From NCBI GenBank assembly GCA_947478455.1, contig CANJWR010000004.1, positions 1 through 64,000 on the forward strand: a stretch of 64,000 nt of DNA. The letters are read 5' to 3'. Source of the DNA: Beijerinckiaceae bacterium (GTDB taxonomy: Bacteria > Pseudomonadota > Alphaproteobacteria > Rhizobiales > Beijerinckiaceae). Both the position numbers and the translations under genes were made by a program. Below the pieces are notes generated by a model. That model was not told where the DNA came from. It did no database searches and saw only the letters and a list, made by a program, of their open reading frames with translations. Each line of letters begins with the position of its first letter. The stretch's first letter is position 1. Shown here piece by piece: positions 9,562 to 18,155 of this stretch.

Positions 9562-10379
9562 GGGGTCTTCCTCACGGGTCTTTCGGTGCGGCTTCGATGA
9601 TGTTCGATCATATGGGCGTGTGGGCTCGCCAGTACAGAGGCAAGCAGGGGGGCGAGACGATTGGCCCAGTCTTCCGCATGGGCGCGGGTGGCGACGAGGT
9701 CCTGCCTGAGCTCGATCAGCATGTGGGCGAGGCCGCGCTTCGTGCCGAGTTCGTGCAGCGTGTCGCCTTCGAGCGCGCCATCATAGGGCTCGTTGTCGCC
9801 CACAGTCAGGTCGGGCTGGGCGCGCAGGGCTGCGATGAAGGGCTCCGCAATGCGCGGATCTGAATCCCACAGGATTCCAACCTGCCATGGCCGCGCGTAG
9901 GACTTCCAGACTGGCGTGAAGGAATGCAGAGCGACGATGACGGGGATCTGGACGCTCTGGCTCATCCGGTCGAGCAGTTCGCCAGCCTGTTCGCGATAGG
10001 GCTTCCAGAAGCGGTCGGTTCTGGACTGCACTTCGGCGGCGTCGATGCGCGCATTGCCGGGAATCAGCGCGCCGTCCGAGAGGCGCATGACGAGGGTCGG
10101 ATCGTCCGCGCCGCGATTGGGATCGATCAGCAGGCGCGACCAGGTGGTGAGCAGGGCGGGCGCGTTGAAAATCTGCGCCAGCCGCCGGGTCAGGTCGGCC
10201 GCGCCGATGTCGTAGGCGATGTGGCGTGTGAACTGCATCGGATCGAGGCCGAGATCGCCATATTCGGCCGGCAGGGCGTTGGAGGCATGATCGCACAGGA
10301 ACAGAACGCCGGAATCCAGCCGACCGTCGATGAACTCGACCGGCGAAGGAACGGCATTGCGGGGATCGACGTTGGTCAT
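9558..10379 (-). CDS. N-formylglutamate amidohydrolase family protein
   Basis: FLCDHASNALP...HSFTPVW; overlaps the DUF1244 gene start. Confidence 0.88.
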   Translation of the reverse strand: MTNVDPRNAVPSPVEFIDGRLDSGVLFLCDHASNALPAEYGDLGLDPMQFTRHIAYDIGAADLTRRLAQIFNAPALLTTWSRLLIDPNRGADDPTLVMRLSDGALIPGNARIDAAEVQSRTDRFWKPYREQAGELLDRMSQSVQIPVIVALHSFTPVWKSYARPWQVGILWDSDPRIAEPFIAALRAQPDLTVGDNEPYDGALEGDTLHELGTKRGLAHMLIELRQDLVATRAHAEDWANRLAPLLASVLASPHAHMIEHHRSRTERPVRKTP

Positions 10380-10595
10380 GGAAGCTTTCTGCCGGATTCG
10401 AATGGCAATCGAAAGGCGATGATGCAGGACGAGCCAAAAAATCGTACTCGTTGCGTCGCGTCATCGCCGCGCCAGCTTCATGGTCGACAAGCACTCGTTG
10501 ACATGCGGACGCGGTGACTGAAGATGCGCGAAGGTGATTTGCGATTTTACGCTGATCGCCATTTTGATGACATGAGCTTTGGATAACCGGGACCC

Positions 10596-11030
10596 ATGAG
10601 CTGCCTGATCAAACGTCTCATCGCCCCGAGCGCTTTTATTTTGGGGCTACTGGCTGCGAGTTCTGCGGCCCGCGCCGATTTTCGGCTTTGCAACAACGCC
10701 TCCAACCGGGTCAGCGTCTCGATCTCCTATACGGACGGACAGACCTGGGTGACCGAAGGCTGGTGGAACCTCAAGGCCAGCGCCTGCGAGACCCTGCTGC
10801 GCGGGCCGCTGGCGGCACAGTTCTACTACGTCTACGCGATGGACGAACGGGGTGGAGAATGGCGCGGCAAGGCCTACATGTGTACGCGGGACCGCGAATT
10901 CCGCATCGAGGGCCGTGAGAACTGCCTTGTGCGCGGCTATGACCGGACCGGGTTTTTCGAGATCGACACCGGCAAGGACGCCAAGAACTGGACCGTCCAG
11001 TTGACGGATGCAAATCAGCCGGCTCGCTAG
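10596..11030 (+). CDS. DUF1036 domain protein, exported
   Basis: Signal peptide then RADFRLCNNASNRVSVSISYTDGQTWVTEGWWNL...FYYVYAMD. Confidence 0.88.
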   Translation: MSCLIKRLIAPSAFILGLLAASSAARADFRLCNNASNRVSVSISYTDGQTWVTEGWWNLKASACETLLRGPLAAQFYYVYAMDERGGEWRGKAYMCTRDREFRIEGRENCLVRGYDRTGFFEIDTGKDAKNWTVQLTDANQPAR

Positions 11031-11049
11031 GCCTGCCGAAAGGATTTTG

Positions 11050-12474
11050 ATGAGACGGCTCCGCCGCGTGAAGATCGTCGCCACTCTGGGGCCGGCTTCT
11101 CAGGATCGTGACGTTGTGGTGAGGCTGTTTGAAGCCGGCGTCGACGTTTTCCGCATCAACATGAGCCACGGCTCCCACGATAATCTGCGCGAACGCGTGC
11201 AGACCATCCGCTCCATCGAGAAGGAGCAGGGGCGGCCGATCGGAATTCTGGTCGATCTTCAGGGCCCAAAACTGCGCGTCGGCGAATTCAAGGGCGGTTC
11301 CGCCGAACTGAAGAAGGGCGAGAAATTCGTCCTCGACGCCAGCAAGACGCCGGGCGACGCCAAACGCGTCTATCTTCCGCATCCCGAAATTCTGGCGGCG
11401 CTCGCGCCCGGACATACGATCCTGATCGACGACGGCAAGCTGGCGCTGCATGTGATCGAGGCCTCGGCCGAAAAGGCGACGTGCCTCGTGGACGTCGGCG
11501 GCAAGATTTCCAACCGCAAGGGCGTGAGCCTGCCGGACACCGACATTCCGGTTTCGGCCATGACGTCGAAGGACCGTTCCGATCTTGAGGCGGCGCTGCA
11601 TGTGGGCGTCGACTGGATCGCGGTGTCGTTCGTGCAGCGGCCCGAGGATATTGCGGATGTGAAGAAGACCGCGCGCGGCCGCGCGCTCGTGCTGGCCAAG
11701 ATCGAAAAGCCACAGGCCATCGCGCGTCTCGACGAAATCATCGAGATTTCCGACGCCCTGATGGTGGCGCGCGGCGATCTCGGCGTCGAAATGCCGGTCG
11801 AGAAAGTGCCCGGTCTGCAGAAGCGCATCACCCGCAGCGCGCGCCGTCTTGGCAAGCCCGTGGTGGTGGCGACACAGATGCTGGAATCCATGATCACAGC
11901 GCCGGTGCCGACGCGCGCCGAAGTGTCGGACGTGGCGACCGCCGTGTTCGAGGGCGCGGACGCCGTGATGCTCTCGGCGGAAAGCGCTGCGGGGCTGTAT
12001 CCGGTCGAATCGGTAAAGATGATGAACCGCATCGCCGAGGAGGTGGAGTGCGATCCGCTCTATCGCTCCATCATCACCGCGCAGCGCGCGGCGCCCGAAG
12101 CCACAGGCGCTGACGCCATTGCGGTGGCGGCGCGCGATGTGGCCGAGACGCTCGATCTCAAGGCCATCGTGGCGTGGACAGCGTCAGGCTCGACGGCGTT
12201 CCGCATCGCCCGAGAACGCCCGCAGCCGCCGATCCTTGCCCTGACCCCGAAACTCGATACGGCACGGCGACTGTGCATGGTGTGGGGCGTGCATGCGGTG
12301 GTGACGAAAGACGCCGACGATCTCGACGACATGGCGAAACGCGCCTGCAAGTTTTCCAACCGCGAAGGTTTTTCCAGCGCGGGCGAGCGCATCATCATCG
12401 TGGCGGGCGTGCCGTTCGGAACGCCCGGCGCGACCAATATGGTGCGGATTGCATTTACGGGCGAGGAGAAGTGA
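11050..12474 (+). CDS. pyk: pyruvate kinase
   Basis: RVKIVATLGPASQD, FRINMSHG, DLQGPKLRVG, MVARGDLGVE, ending FGTPGATNMVRIAFTGEEK. Confidence 0.96.
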   Translation: MRRLRRVKIVATLGPASQDRDVVVRLFEAGVDVFRINMSHGSHDNLRERVQTIRSIEKEQGRPIGILVDLQGPKLRVGEFKGGSAELKKGEKFVLDASKTPGDAKRVYLPHPEILAALAPGHTILIDDGKLALHVIEASAEKATCLVDVGGKISNRKGVSLPDTDIPVSAMTSKDRSDLEAALHVGVDWIAVSFVQRPEDIADVKKTARGRALVLAKIEKPQAIARLDEIIEISDALMVARGDLGVEMPVEKVPGLQKRITRSARRLGKPVVVATQMLESMITAPVPTRAEVSDVATAVFEGADAVMLSAESAAGLYPVESVKMMNRIAEEVECDPLYRSIITAQRAAPEATGADAIAVAARDVAETLDLKAIVAWTASGSTAFRIARERPQPPILALTPKLDTARRLCMVWGVHAVVTKDADDLDDMAKRACKFSNREGFSSAGERIIIVAGVPFGTPGATNMVRIAFTGEEK

Positions 12475-12479
12475 GGGGA
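12412..12479. repeat. 68-nt direct repeat, copy 1 (3' end of pyk)
   Basis: ccgttcggaacgcccggcgcgaccaatatggtgcggattgcatttacgggcgaggagaagtgagggga; 64/68 identical to 14816-14883. Confidence 0.95.
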
Positions 12480-12639
12480 GTGAGTATCTGATGAGGATTT
12501 GTTTTTAAGGTCTATTTTTACAATCCTGTTTCTGGATGCTTGGTCCAAAACTCAAGACTTCTGACAACGCTGATTGGGGTTGCAATCGCAGGCTGTTTCG
12601 AGAAAAAGGCGCTGCTCCTGCAGTGTGTCGAAATTCGAT

Positions 12640-12951
12640 TCATCTCTTTCCGGGCGGGATATCTTTAATCCGCTTTGAATGTGCGGCGATATCTGCGGCG
12701 CTGTAGGAGAGGTGCACGCGCTTGCTTGAAGGCGGACGCTTCTCAACAGAGAGTCCGGGGCGCCACTCTGTCGCTGGGCGTATCGGACGTGGCGAAAACC
12801 CTCCGCCGCAGTTTGGACATACGTTGTGCAGTTTGTTTTCGACGCAATCCGCGCAAAACGTGCATTCGTATGAGCAGATTCGAGCGAGCGGAGAAGCAGG
12901 CGGCAAGTCCTGGTCGCACCACTCACAGTTCGGGCGGAGTTCGAGAGCCAC
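12640..12951 (-). CDS. DUF1272 domain protein (small zinc-finger-like)
   Basis: LELRPNCEWCDQDLPPASPLARICSYECTFCADCVENKLHNVCPNCGGGF Cys pattern; GTG start. Confidence 0.85.
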   Translation of the reverse strand: MALELRPNCEWCDQDLPPASPLARICSYECTFCADCVENKLHNVCPNCGGGFSPRPIRPATEWRPGLSVEKRPPSSKRVHLSYSAADIAAHSKRIKDIPPGKR

Positions 12952-13183
12952 AATTCCCTCTTTGCTTGAAGCCAGCGTGAACAGTCAGTCTAGCAATGTT
13001 GAACGAGAGCTGAAAGATGAAGCCGCGCGGCTTCGGCCAGGATTGAAGGATGGCGAATATATCTCAAAGACGCACCACTTTGCGAAGTCCCGATTTTTGC
13101 GCCTGTCCGCATGTTTGGGAAGATACCTGCGAGGTGGCGGAGCCGGGGTTGCCGTGGTCCGCCGCTTTTTGACAGAACAGCGA

Positions 13184-13609
13184 CTACGCTTTCGAAGTGG
13201 CGCGCACTCGATTGTTGCGTGGACCGTGCTCCAGTTCGACATAGCCGAGCAGTTCAAGGAGCGGGGTGACGTAGTTGGCAAATCGACCGCGATATCCTTT
13301 TCGCAGGCCGTAATAGCCGCCAACCGGGTTGCCAGGATCGCGCGCCCATGCTTCCACCGTTCCATCCTTGACGGGCTTGCCTTCGTCGGCGTTACCCAGT
13401 TCAATCCAATCTCCCCTCTCTAGCAACATCGCACGTAGGTCCTCGATGCAACGGAGTTGGTAGGAGAGCCGCGTCGTGCCAACTTGCACCACCAGGGCAG
13501 GAGGACTGAGCGTCTTGTCCTGCCAGGCTTGATACTCCGAACTCAGCGATGGCGTCTTCAAAATCCAGGGATCGTCCTTGTCGCCGCTTCCATAAGTGAC
13601 GGTATTCAT
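13184..13609 (-). CDS. conserved protein of unknown function
   Basis: 141 aa; GDKDDPWILKTP...VQVGTTRLSYQLRCIEDLRAMLLERGDWIELGNADE.KP.KDGTVEAW...GGYYGLRKGYRGRF; stop/start overlap with the next gene. Confidence 0.7.
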   Translation of the reverse strand: MNTVTYGSGDKDDPWILKTPSLSSEYQAWQDKTLSPPALVVQVGTTRLSYQLRCIEDLRAMLLERGDWIELGNADEGKPVKDGTVEAWARDPGNPVGGYYGLRKGYRGRFANYVTPLLELLGYVELEHGPRNNRVRATSKA

Positions 13610-14037
13610 CGCGCGTTTCCTTCCGAAAGAGATTGCAGGCCTTTTGCGAATTTTTCGAATGAGGGATTGAGGTCTGGCATGAAGCGAAGAAGTATCGGCG
13701 CCAATGGTCCCGTGTAGTCCTCTCGCATGGTGAAGTTAACGCCTCCGCTGGTGCGCGAAAGCGTGAACGTCCGCACCCCCTGGAACAGCCCAAGCGGGAT
13801 GCCTCCCTTCCACACCATGCGGCGCTCCGGCTCGAAGGTCGTGACGCGCAGTCTGAACGCACGTTCGGGTGCGACCTCGGACCACAGTTTGAACTTTTCT
13901 CCCGGCCCGATCGAACCCTCGATTTTGGTGACGCCCAAGTCGCCACTGGCGAGCCCCCGGGCATCTGTCAGGTTCCGCCATACCTGTGCTGGCTCGGCAT
14001 CGATCATCCGGCTGACCTCAAAGAACTTCATTGCCAC
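13606..14037 (-). CDS. SRPBCC (polyketide cyclase/START-like) family protein
   Basis: MKFFEVSRMIDAEPAQVWRNLTDARGLASGDLGVTKIEGSIGPGEKFKLWSEVAPERAFRLRVT. Confidence 0.8.
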   Translation of the reverse strand: MAMKFFEVSRMIDAEPAQVWRNLTDARGLASGDLGVTKIEGSIGPGEKFKLWSEVAPERAFRLRVTTFEPERRMVWKGGIPLGLFQGVRTFTLSRTSGGVNFTMREDYTGPLAPILLRFMPDLNPSFEKFAKGLQSLSEGNAR

Positions 14038-14075
14038 TTCCTCGTTGGAGAATTTGACGAATGTGTACGGGCGCT

Positions 14076-14098
14076 AATATGACATCTTATGTCATATT
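14076..14098. promoter_or_regulatory. perfect 10-bp inverted repeat (AATATGACAT-CTT-ATGTCATATT) in divergent promoter region
   Basis: Read directly; lies between the SRPBCC gene (-) and the HTH regulator (+). Confidence 0.75.
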
Positions 14099-14110
14099 TG
14101 GAACCGAGAC

Positions 14111-14737
14111 ATGCGCGCCTCTCGATTGCTTAGACTTTTGCTGCTGCTACAAAATCGGGGGCGGCTCACCAGCGGCGAACTCGCGCGTGAACTGGAAGTG
14201 GCGCAGCGCACCATTCTGCGCGACGTTGATGCGTTGACGGAAGCCGGTCTTCCGATCGTCGTGTTGCAGGGCAATCAGGGCGGCATCGAACTCGGATTCA
14301 ACTATAGGACGCGATTGACCGGGCTTGCGACGGACGAAGCCGAAGCGCTCGGCGTCACGCTCGGCCACCCATTCCCCGTATTGGAAGTGCTTGGCATGGG
14401 CAAAGCAGCCGCCCTGGCTCGCAGTAAGCTGCTCGAATCCCTACCCGACAGTGTTCGGACTGCGGCGGAAACCGCGCGACGAAGATTCCGGTTCGAACTG
14501 CCGTCAAACGCTGAAGCCGACCCTCGCATTGCCGCATTTGTCAGCGCCATCCGCCAGCGGCAGCGCGTTCGAATCCGGTCAAAATCCAGCGCCCCTCAAG
14601 AAATTCATCCTGTGGGCCTCACGTTGACCGGCGAAGGCTGGCAGGTGCGCGATGCTCGCACACCTGATCGTGGCATTTCACTTGCCGAGTGCGAAGACAT
14701 CAACATTTCGGCCCGAACGTTTGAGGTCGACGATTGA
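14111..14737 (+). CDS. HTH type-11 (YafY/DeoR-like) transcriptional regulator, short form
   Basis: MRASRLLRLLLLLQNRGRLTSGELARELEVAQRTILRDVDALTEAGLPIVVLQGNQGGIEL. Confidence 0.85.
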   Translation: MRASRLLRLLLLLQNRGRLTSGELARELEVAQRTILRDVDALTEAGLPIVVLQGNQGGIELGFNYRTRLTGLATDEAEALGVTLGHPFPVLEVLGMGKAAALARSKLLESLPDSVRTAAETARRRFRFELPSNAEADPRIAAFVSAIRQRQRVRIRSKSSAPQEIHPVGLTLTGEGWQVRDARTPDRGISLAECEDINISARTFEVDD

Positions 14738-14815
14738 GTGCATCGGCGCGCTCGAAATACCTGGTCCATCGCGCCCGTTCGAATGTCGCTTTAAGGCTTA
14801 TTACCGACGAGCATT

Positions 14816-14883
14816 CCGTTCGGAACGCCGGGGGCGACCAATATGGTGCGGATCGCGTTTACGGGCGAGGAGAAGTGAGGGGA
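14816..14883. repeat. 68-nt direct repeat, copy 2 (ectopic pyk 3' end)
   Basis: ccgttcggaacgccgggggcgaccaatatggtgcggatcgcgtttacgggcgaggagaagtgagggga; encodes PFGTPGATNMVRIAFTGEEK* as in pyk. Confidence 0.95.
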
Positions 14884-14897
14884 CAAAGAAACTGCTG

Positions 14898-15026
14898 CGT
14901 CATTGCGTCGATCTTCGATCGACAGAGGAGCGATGCGACGAAGCAATCCAGTTCGGCATCAGCCTCGCAGTCATAAGCAAATGCGCGCTGGAAAAGGTTG
15001 ATTGCTTCGCTTCGCTCGCAATGACG
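14898..15026. repeat. palindromic intergenic repeat element (REP/BIME-like)
   Basis: Outer arms cgtcattgcg (14898-14907)/cgcaatgacg (15017-15026) and inner arms cgaagcaatc (14939-14948)/gattgcttcg (15000-15009), both perfect; resembles the dispersed alphaproteobacterial CGTCATTGCGAGCGAAGCAATCC family. Confidence 0.65.
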
Positions 15027-15066
15027 GCTTCGAGCGCACTAAAGTCTTCAATAAATTTCCCCGCCC

Positions 15067-16044
15067 TCACCGCGCCCCAACTTCGGTCGCTTGCGCGCCT
15101 CTCCCGGCCACCTCAAGCACCGCATCCACCACCGCCTGTGGCTCTGCCCAATGGACCGAGTGGCCGACGTTCGGCAGAACTTTCAGCGTCGCGCCCGGAA
15201 TTTCTTTCGCGCTTCCGTAGGAATGAATGTGGGTGAGCACAATCGTGTCGGAATCGCCGGTCACGATGGCGGTCGGGGTTTTGATTTCAGGCAGGCGCGG
15301 AGCCTGTTTTTCGACGAAGGCGTGAAGCCCCGCAACGTCCTGCGCATTGGCCATGAAGGAACTCGGGCGCAGGACCAGTTGCGCGCCGGTCTTTTGTAGA
15401 TAATCGGTCGGGGGAACATTGGGCTTGAAGACGAATTCAAGTCCGCTCTCGAAACGCAAAAGGGCCATAGGCATCACCAGCAGGCGCGTGAAAAGCTGGC
15501 CGATCACCCGCGTGGCGGCGACCGTATAATAGGCCTCGATGCCGCCCGGCCAGGGATGGGTGACGGGCGCCACCAGCACGAGGCCCGACACAAAGCTCTG
15601 GTGCTCGATGGCCAGGTTGGTCGCCACGACGCCCGCAAGCGAATGGGCGACCAGCAGCACCTTGTCGACGCCCAGCATTTCGACCGCGCGTCTGATGAGG
15701 GCTGCCTGAACGGCCGGAGAGGCGTCCGCGCGGCCTCCCGGGCGCTGGCTCCAGCCGTGTCCCGGACGGTCGAACGCCAGAACCCCGAAACCTTCGGCTG
15801 CGAGGCGGTCTCCCAGCGGGACCATCATGTCGGCCTGATTGCCGCTCGCTCCATGGAGCAGAAGCACCGTCGCGCGCGCCTGCCTGTCGGGCTTGCGCTC
15901 TGTGTAATGCATCCGGGCGTTGTCGATTTCGACAAACTGGCCGCGCGGCGGAAATGCGCGCGCAATCCGACCAGTCTGGGATATCGTAAAACCTGCCAAT
16001 CCGACTGATACGGTCAGTGCAGCCAAAACAAATATTCTGAACAT
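15067..16044 (-). CDS. alpha/beta hydrolase
   Basis: TVLLLHGASGNQADM...LLVAHSLAGVVA nucleophile elbow; conserved C-terminal His region (NVGHSVHW). Confidence 0.88.
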   Translation of the reverse strand: MFRIFVLAALTVSVGLAGFTISQTGRIARAFPPRGQFVEIDNARMHYTERKPDRQARATVLLLHGASGNQADMMVPLGDRLAAEGFGVLAFDRPGHGWSQRPGGRADASPAVQAALIRRAVEMLGVDKVLLVAHSLAGVVATNLAIEHQSFVSGLVLVAPVTHPWPGGIEAYYTVAATRVIGQLFTRLLVMPMALLRFESGLEFVFKPNVPPTDYLQKTGAQLVLRPSSFMANAQDVAGLHAFVEKQAPRLPEIKTPTAIVTGDSDTIVLTHIHSYGSAKEIPGATLKVLPNVGHSVHWAEPQAVVDAVLEVAGRGAQATEVGAR

Positions 16045-16115
16045 AATAACCCGTTCCGACGACTGAGCAGTCGCAAGTGGTTTACGCCTTGAAGTTACGG
16101 ATGGACGCAGTCGGA

Positions 16116-16955
16116 TTAAATTTCGCGGCCTTCGATCTCAATAGTCATTTGGTCAACCTGCTTTTTAATATCGTCAAGCTTCGGATAAATTCCGAGCGCC
16201 TTCCGGAAAACTTCCAGCGCCCGCCTTTCAAAACCAGTCTTTTGTAAAATAAAACCCATGCCGCTTAAAGCGCCGAAATGCCGCGGTTCAAGTTTCAGGA
16301 CTTCGCCGATATCGGCCATTGCACCCTGATAATCGTCTGCGAAATATTTTGCTGTAGCTCGCTTGTTCCAGGCCTCCGCCCATTCGGGGTCGAGCACCAC
16401 GACCTTGTCGAGAATTTCGATAGCCAGATCATATTGTTTCAACTGAAAGGCGCTGACGGCGCGGCCCATCAGAAGGTCGGATGTGTCTGAACCCGTGCGA
16501 AGCCAGACGCGCTCGATGGCGCCCGCAATGCCGCGCGCCTCGTCGACATCGCCGGATTTGCCGAGACGGTCGAACAATTCAGCCAGAAATTTCTGGCGGG
16601 TATCGGGAACATTGATGTCAGAGCGCTTGCGGGGCGGCTCGGCCTTTTTCGGCTCCTCGGCCTTCTGGGCGGTGGTCGGCGGCGCGCGGCGGGCCGGAGC
16701 GTCGGCGTCGCGCTGCGGCGGCAGGGGCGCAACGCCCTGTGCGCCATTGGGCCCGAAGGCGCGGCTGCCGGGCGGCAGTTCGACCGGCGGGAGGCCAGGA
16801 ATCTGGAGTGTGTTGGGAGGCGCGGACGGCCGCGGAATCGCCGGAGCCGCATCCTCATTGGCTGCAAGCGCAGCCGTCAGGCCTGCGAGGCCGACGATAA
16901 ACGCCAGTCCGGCAGAAAAGATCGTGCGATGTGAGCGGTCCGTTAAATCGCGCAT
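16116..16955 (-). CDS. exported TPR-repeat protein
   Basis: Signal-like N-terminus; TPR-like helices (LDPEWAEAWNKRATAKYFADDYQGAMADIGEVLKLEPRHFGALSGMGFILQKTG). Confidence 0.82.
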   Translation of the reverse strand: MRDLTDRSHRTIFSAGLAFIVGLAGLTAALAANEDAAPAIPRPSAPPNTLQIPGLPPVELPPGSRAFGPNGAQGVAPLPPQRDADAPARRAPPTTAQKAEEPKKAEPPRKRSDINVPDTRQKFLAELFDRLGKSGDVDEARGIAGAIERVWLRTGSDTSDLLMGRAVSAFQLKQYDLAIEILDKVVVLDPEWAEAWNKRATAKYFADDYQGAMADIGEVLKLEPRHFGALSGMGFILQKTGFERRALEVFRKALGIYPKLDDIKKQVDQMTIEIEGREI

Positions 16956-17026
16956 GTGGGAAGTCTAGGACGAGACTCGCGCGGCGTCAAAGTCACAAGC
17001 CATCAACATTTCGTGCGGGCGCAAAC

Positions 17027-17054
17027 GAAAAGCCCCGGTGGTTGGCCGGGGCCT
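17027..17054 (-). terminator. rho-independent terminator after rpmJ
   Basis: Minus strand GGCCCCGGCCAACCACCGGGGCTTTTC. Confidence 0.75.
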
Positions 17055-17079
17055 TGGGTCTCAACAATCAGAGGACTGA

Positions 17080-17205
17080 TTAGCCCTGACGCGCCTTGAA
17101 GCGCTTCTGCGTCTTGTTGATGATGTAGACGCGGCCCTTGCGACGCACGAGCTGGTTGTCGCGGTGGCGGCTGCGCAGGGACTTGAGAGAGTTACGGACT
17201 TTCAT
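17080..17205 (-). CDS. rpmJ: 50S ribosomal protein L36 (bL36)
   Basis: 41 aa [41 protein letters not shown]; below the ORF-track length cutoff. Confidence 0.95.
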   Translation of the reverse strand: MKVRNSLKSLRSRHRDNQLVRRKGRVYIINKTQKRFKARQG

Positions 17206-17325
17206 CGGTTTACCCGTCAACGAAAAGAGTTGGAGCGGGGAAGCCCGCCAGACGTGGCGCTCCTATGCCCCATTTTGTCGGGACGATCAACCCGGAAATG
17301 AACAGGAATCGCCGACCCGGCCGGA

Positions 17326-18042
17326 TTATACCGGGTTCCGGCCATTCAGGGCCGAAAGCGACAGGCGCTGGCGGCCGTCGGGCCCGAAATTCTCCGGTTT
17401 CAGCCAGTTCTCGAAAGCGGCGCGGAGGGCCGGCCAGTCCCGGTCCAGCATGGAATACCATGCGGTGTCGCGGTTGCGGCCCTTGATGATCATGTGCTGG
17501 CGGAAGACTCCCTCGAACGAAAACCCGAATCGCGTCGCCGCCCGGCGCGAAGGGGCATTGAGGTCGTTGCACTTCCATTCGAGTCGCCGGTAGCCGAGGA
17601 TATCGAATACATAACGCGCGGCCAGAAAGACCGCCTCGGTCGCCCCGGGGGTTCGCTGGAGGGCCGGTGTGTAAAGAATATTGCCGATCTCGATGACCCG
17701 GTTGGGCTGATCGATCCGAATGAGCGACAGGTAGCCGAGACAGCGCCCGGACGCGTTGTCGATGACTGCATAGAAGGGATCCGGGCCGGTCGCCTTCGCG
17801 GCGATGTTTGCGGCGAAACTTTCCGGATCAGGATAGGGGCCGTCGCCCATCCAGGCCCAGAGGGCTTCGGCTTCCGGCCCGTGCGAAGGGCCGTACAGCT
17901 CGTCGGCGTTGGCAGCTTCCAGCGGAAAAAGGGTAACAAAGCGTCCGGCGAGCGTTGTGCGCTCCGGGCGCGGTGCGGCGGCTGCGTCAATTGGCGGGCC
18001 GAGTGGAAGGTGGGTCGTGCCGTCGCGGTTTCGATCTTGCAT
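17326..18042 (-). CDS. GNAT family N-acetyltransferase (RimJ/RimL-like)
   Basis: GRCLGYLSLIRIDQPNRVIEIGNILYTPALQRTPGATEA...YRRLEWKCNDLNAPSRRAATRFGFSFEGVFRQHMIIKGRNRDTAWYSML. Confidence 0.9.
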   Translation of the reverse strand: MQDRNRDGTTHLPLGPPIDAAAAPRPERTTLAGRFVTLFPLEAANADELYGPSHGPEAEALWAWMGDGPYPDPESFAANIAAKATGPDPFYAVIDNASGRCLGYLSLIRIDQPNRVIEIGNILYTPALQRTPGATEAVFLAARYVFDILGYRRLEWKCNDLNAPSRRAATRFGFSFEGVFRQHMIIKGRNRDTAWYSMLDRDWPALRAAFENWLKPENFGPDGRQRLSLSALNGRNPV

Positions 18043-18155
18043 CGTTCGGTTCTAACAGCGACGGCGGGTTTTGGCACAGGGTCTTACGTCGACGCTGGAC
18101 GTTCGATCGCAGAGGCTTCATACCGGGCTTCGCGACGCCCGGCCAGAGCCGCAAA

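Noticed and set aside
12722-13423. 233-aa plus-strand ORF opposite DUF1272 and the unknown gene
   Set aside because: The minus-strand frames have recognisable conserved proteins; this one does not.
14652-15236. 194-aa plus-strand ORF
   Set aside because: Runs out of frame through the HTH regulator end, the duplicated pyk terminus and the palindromic repeat; not a real gene.
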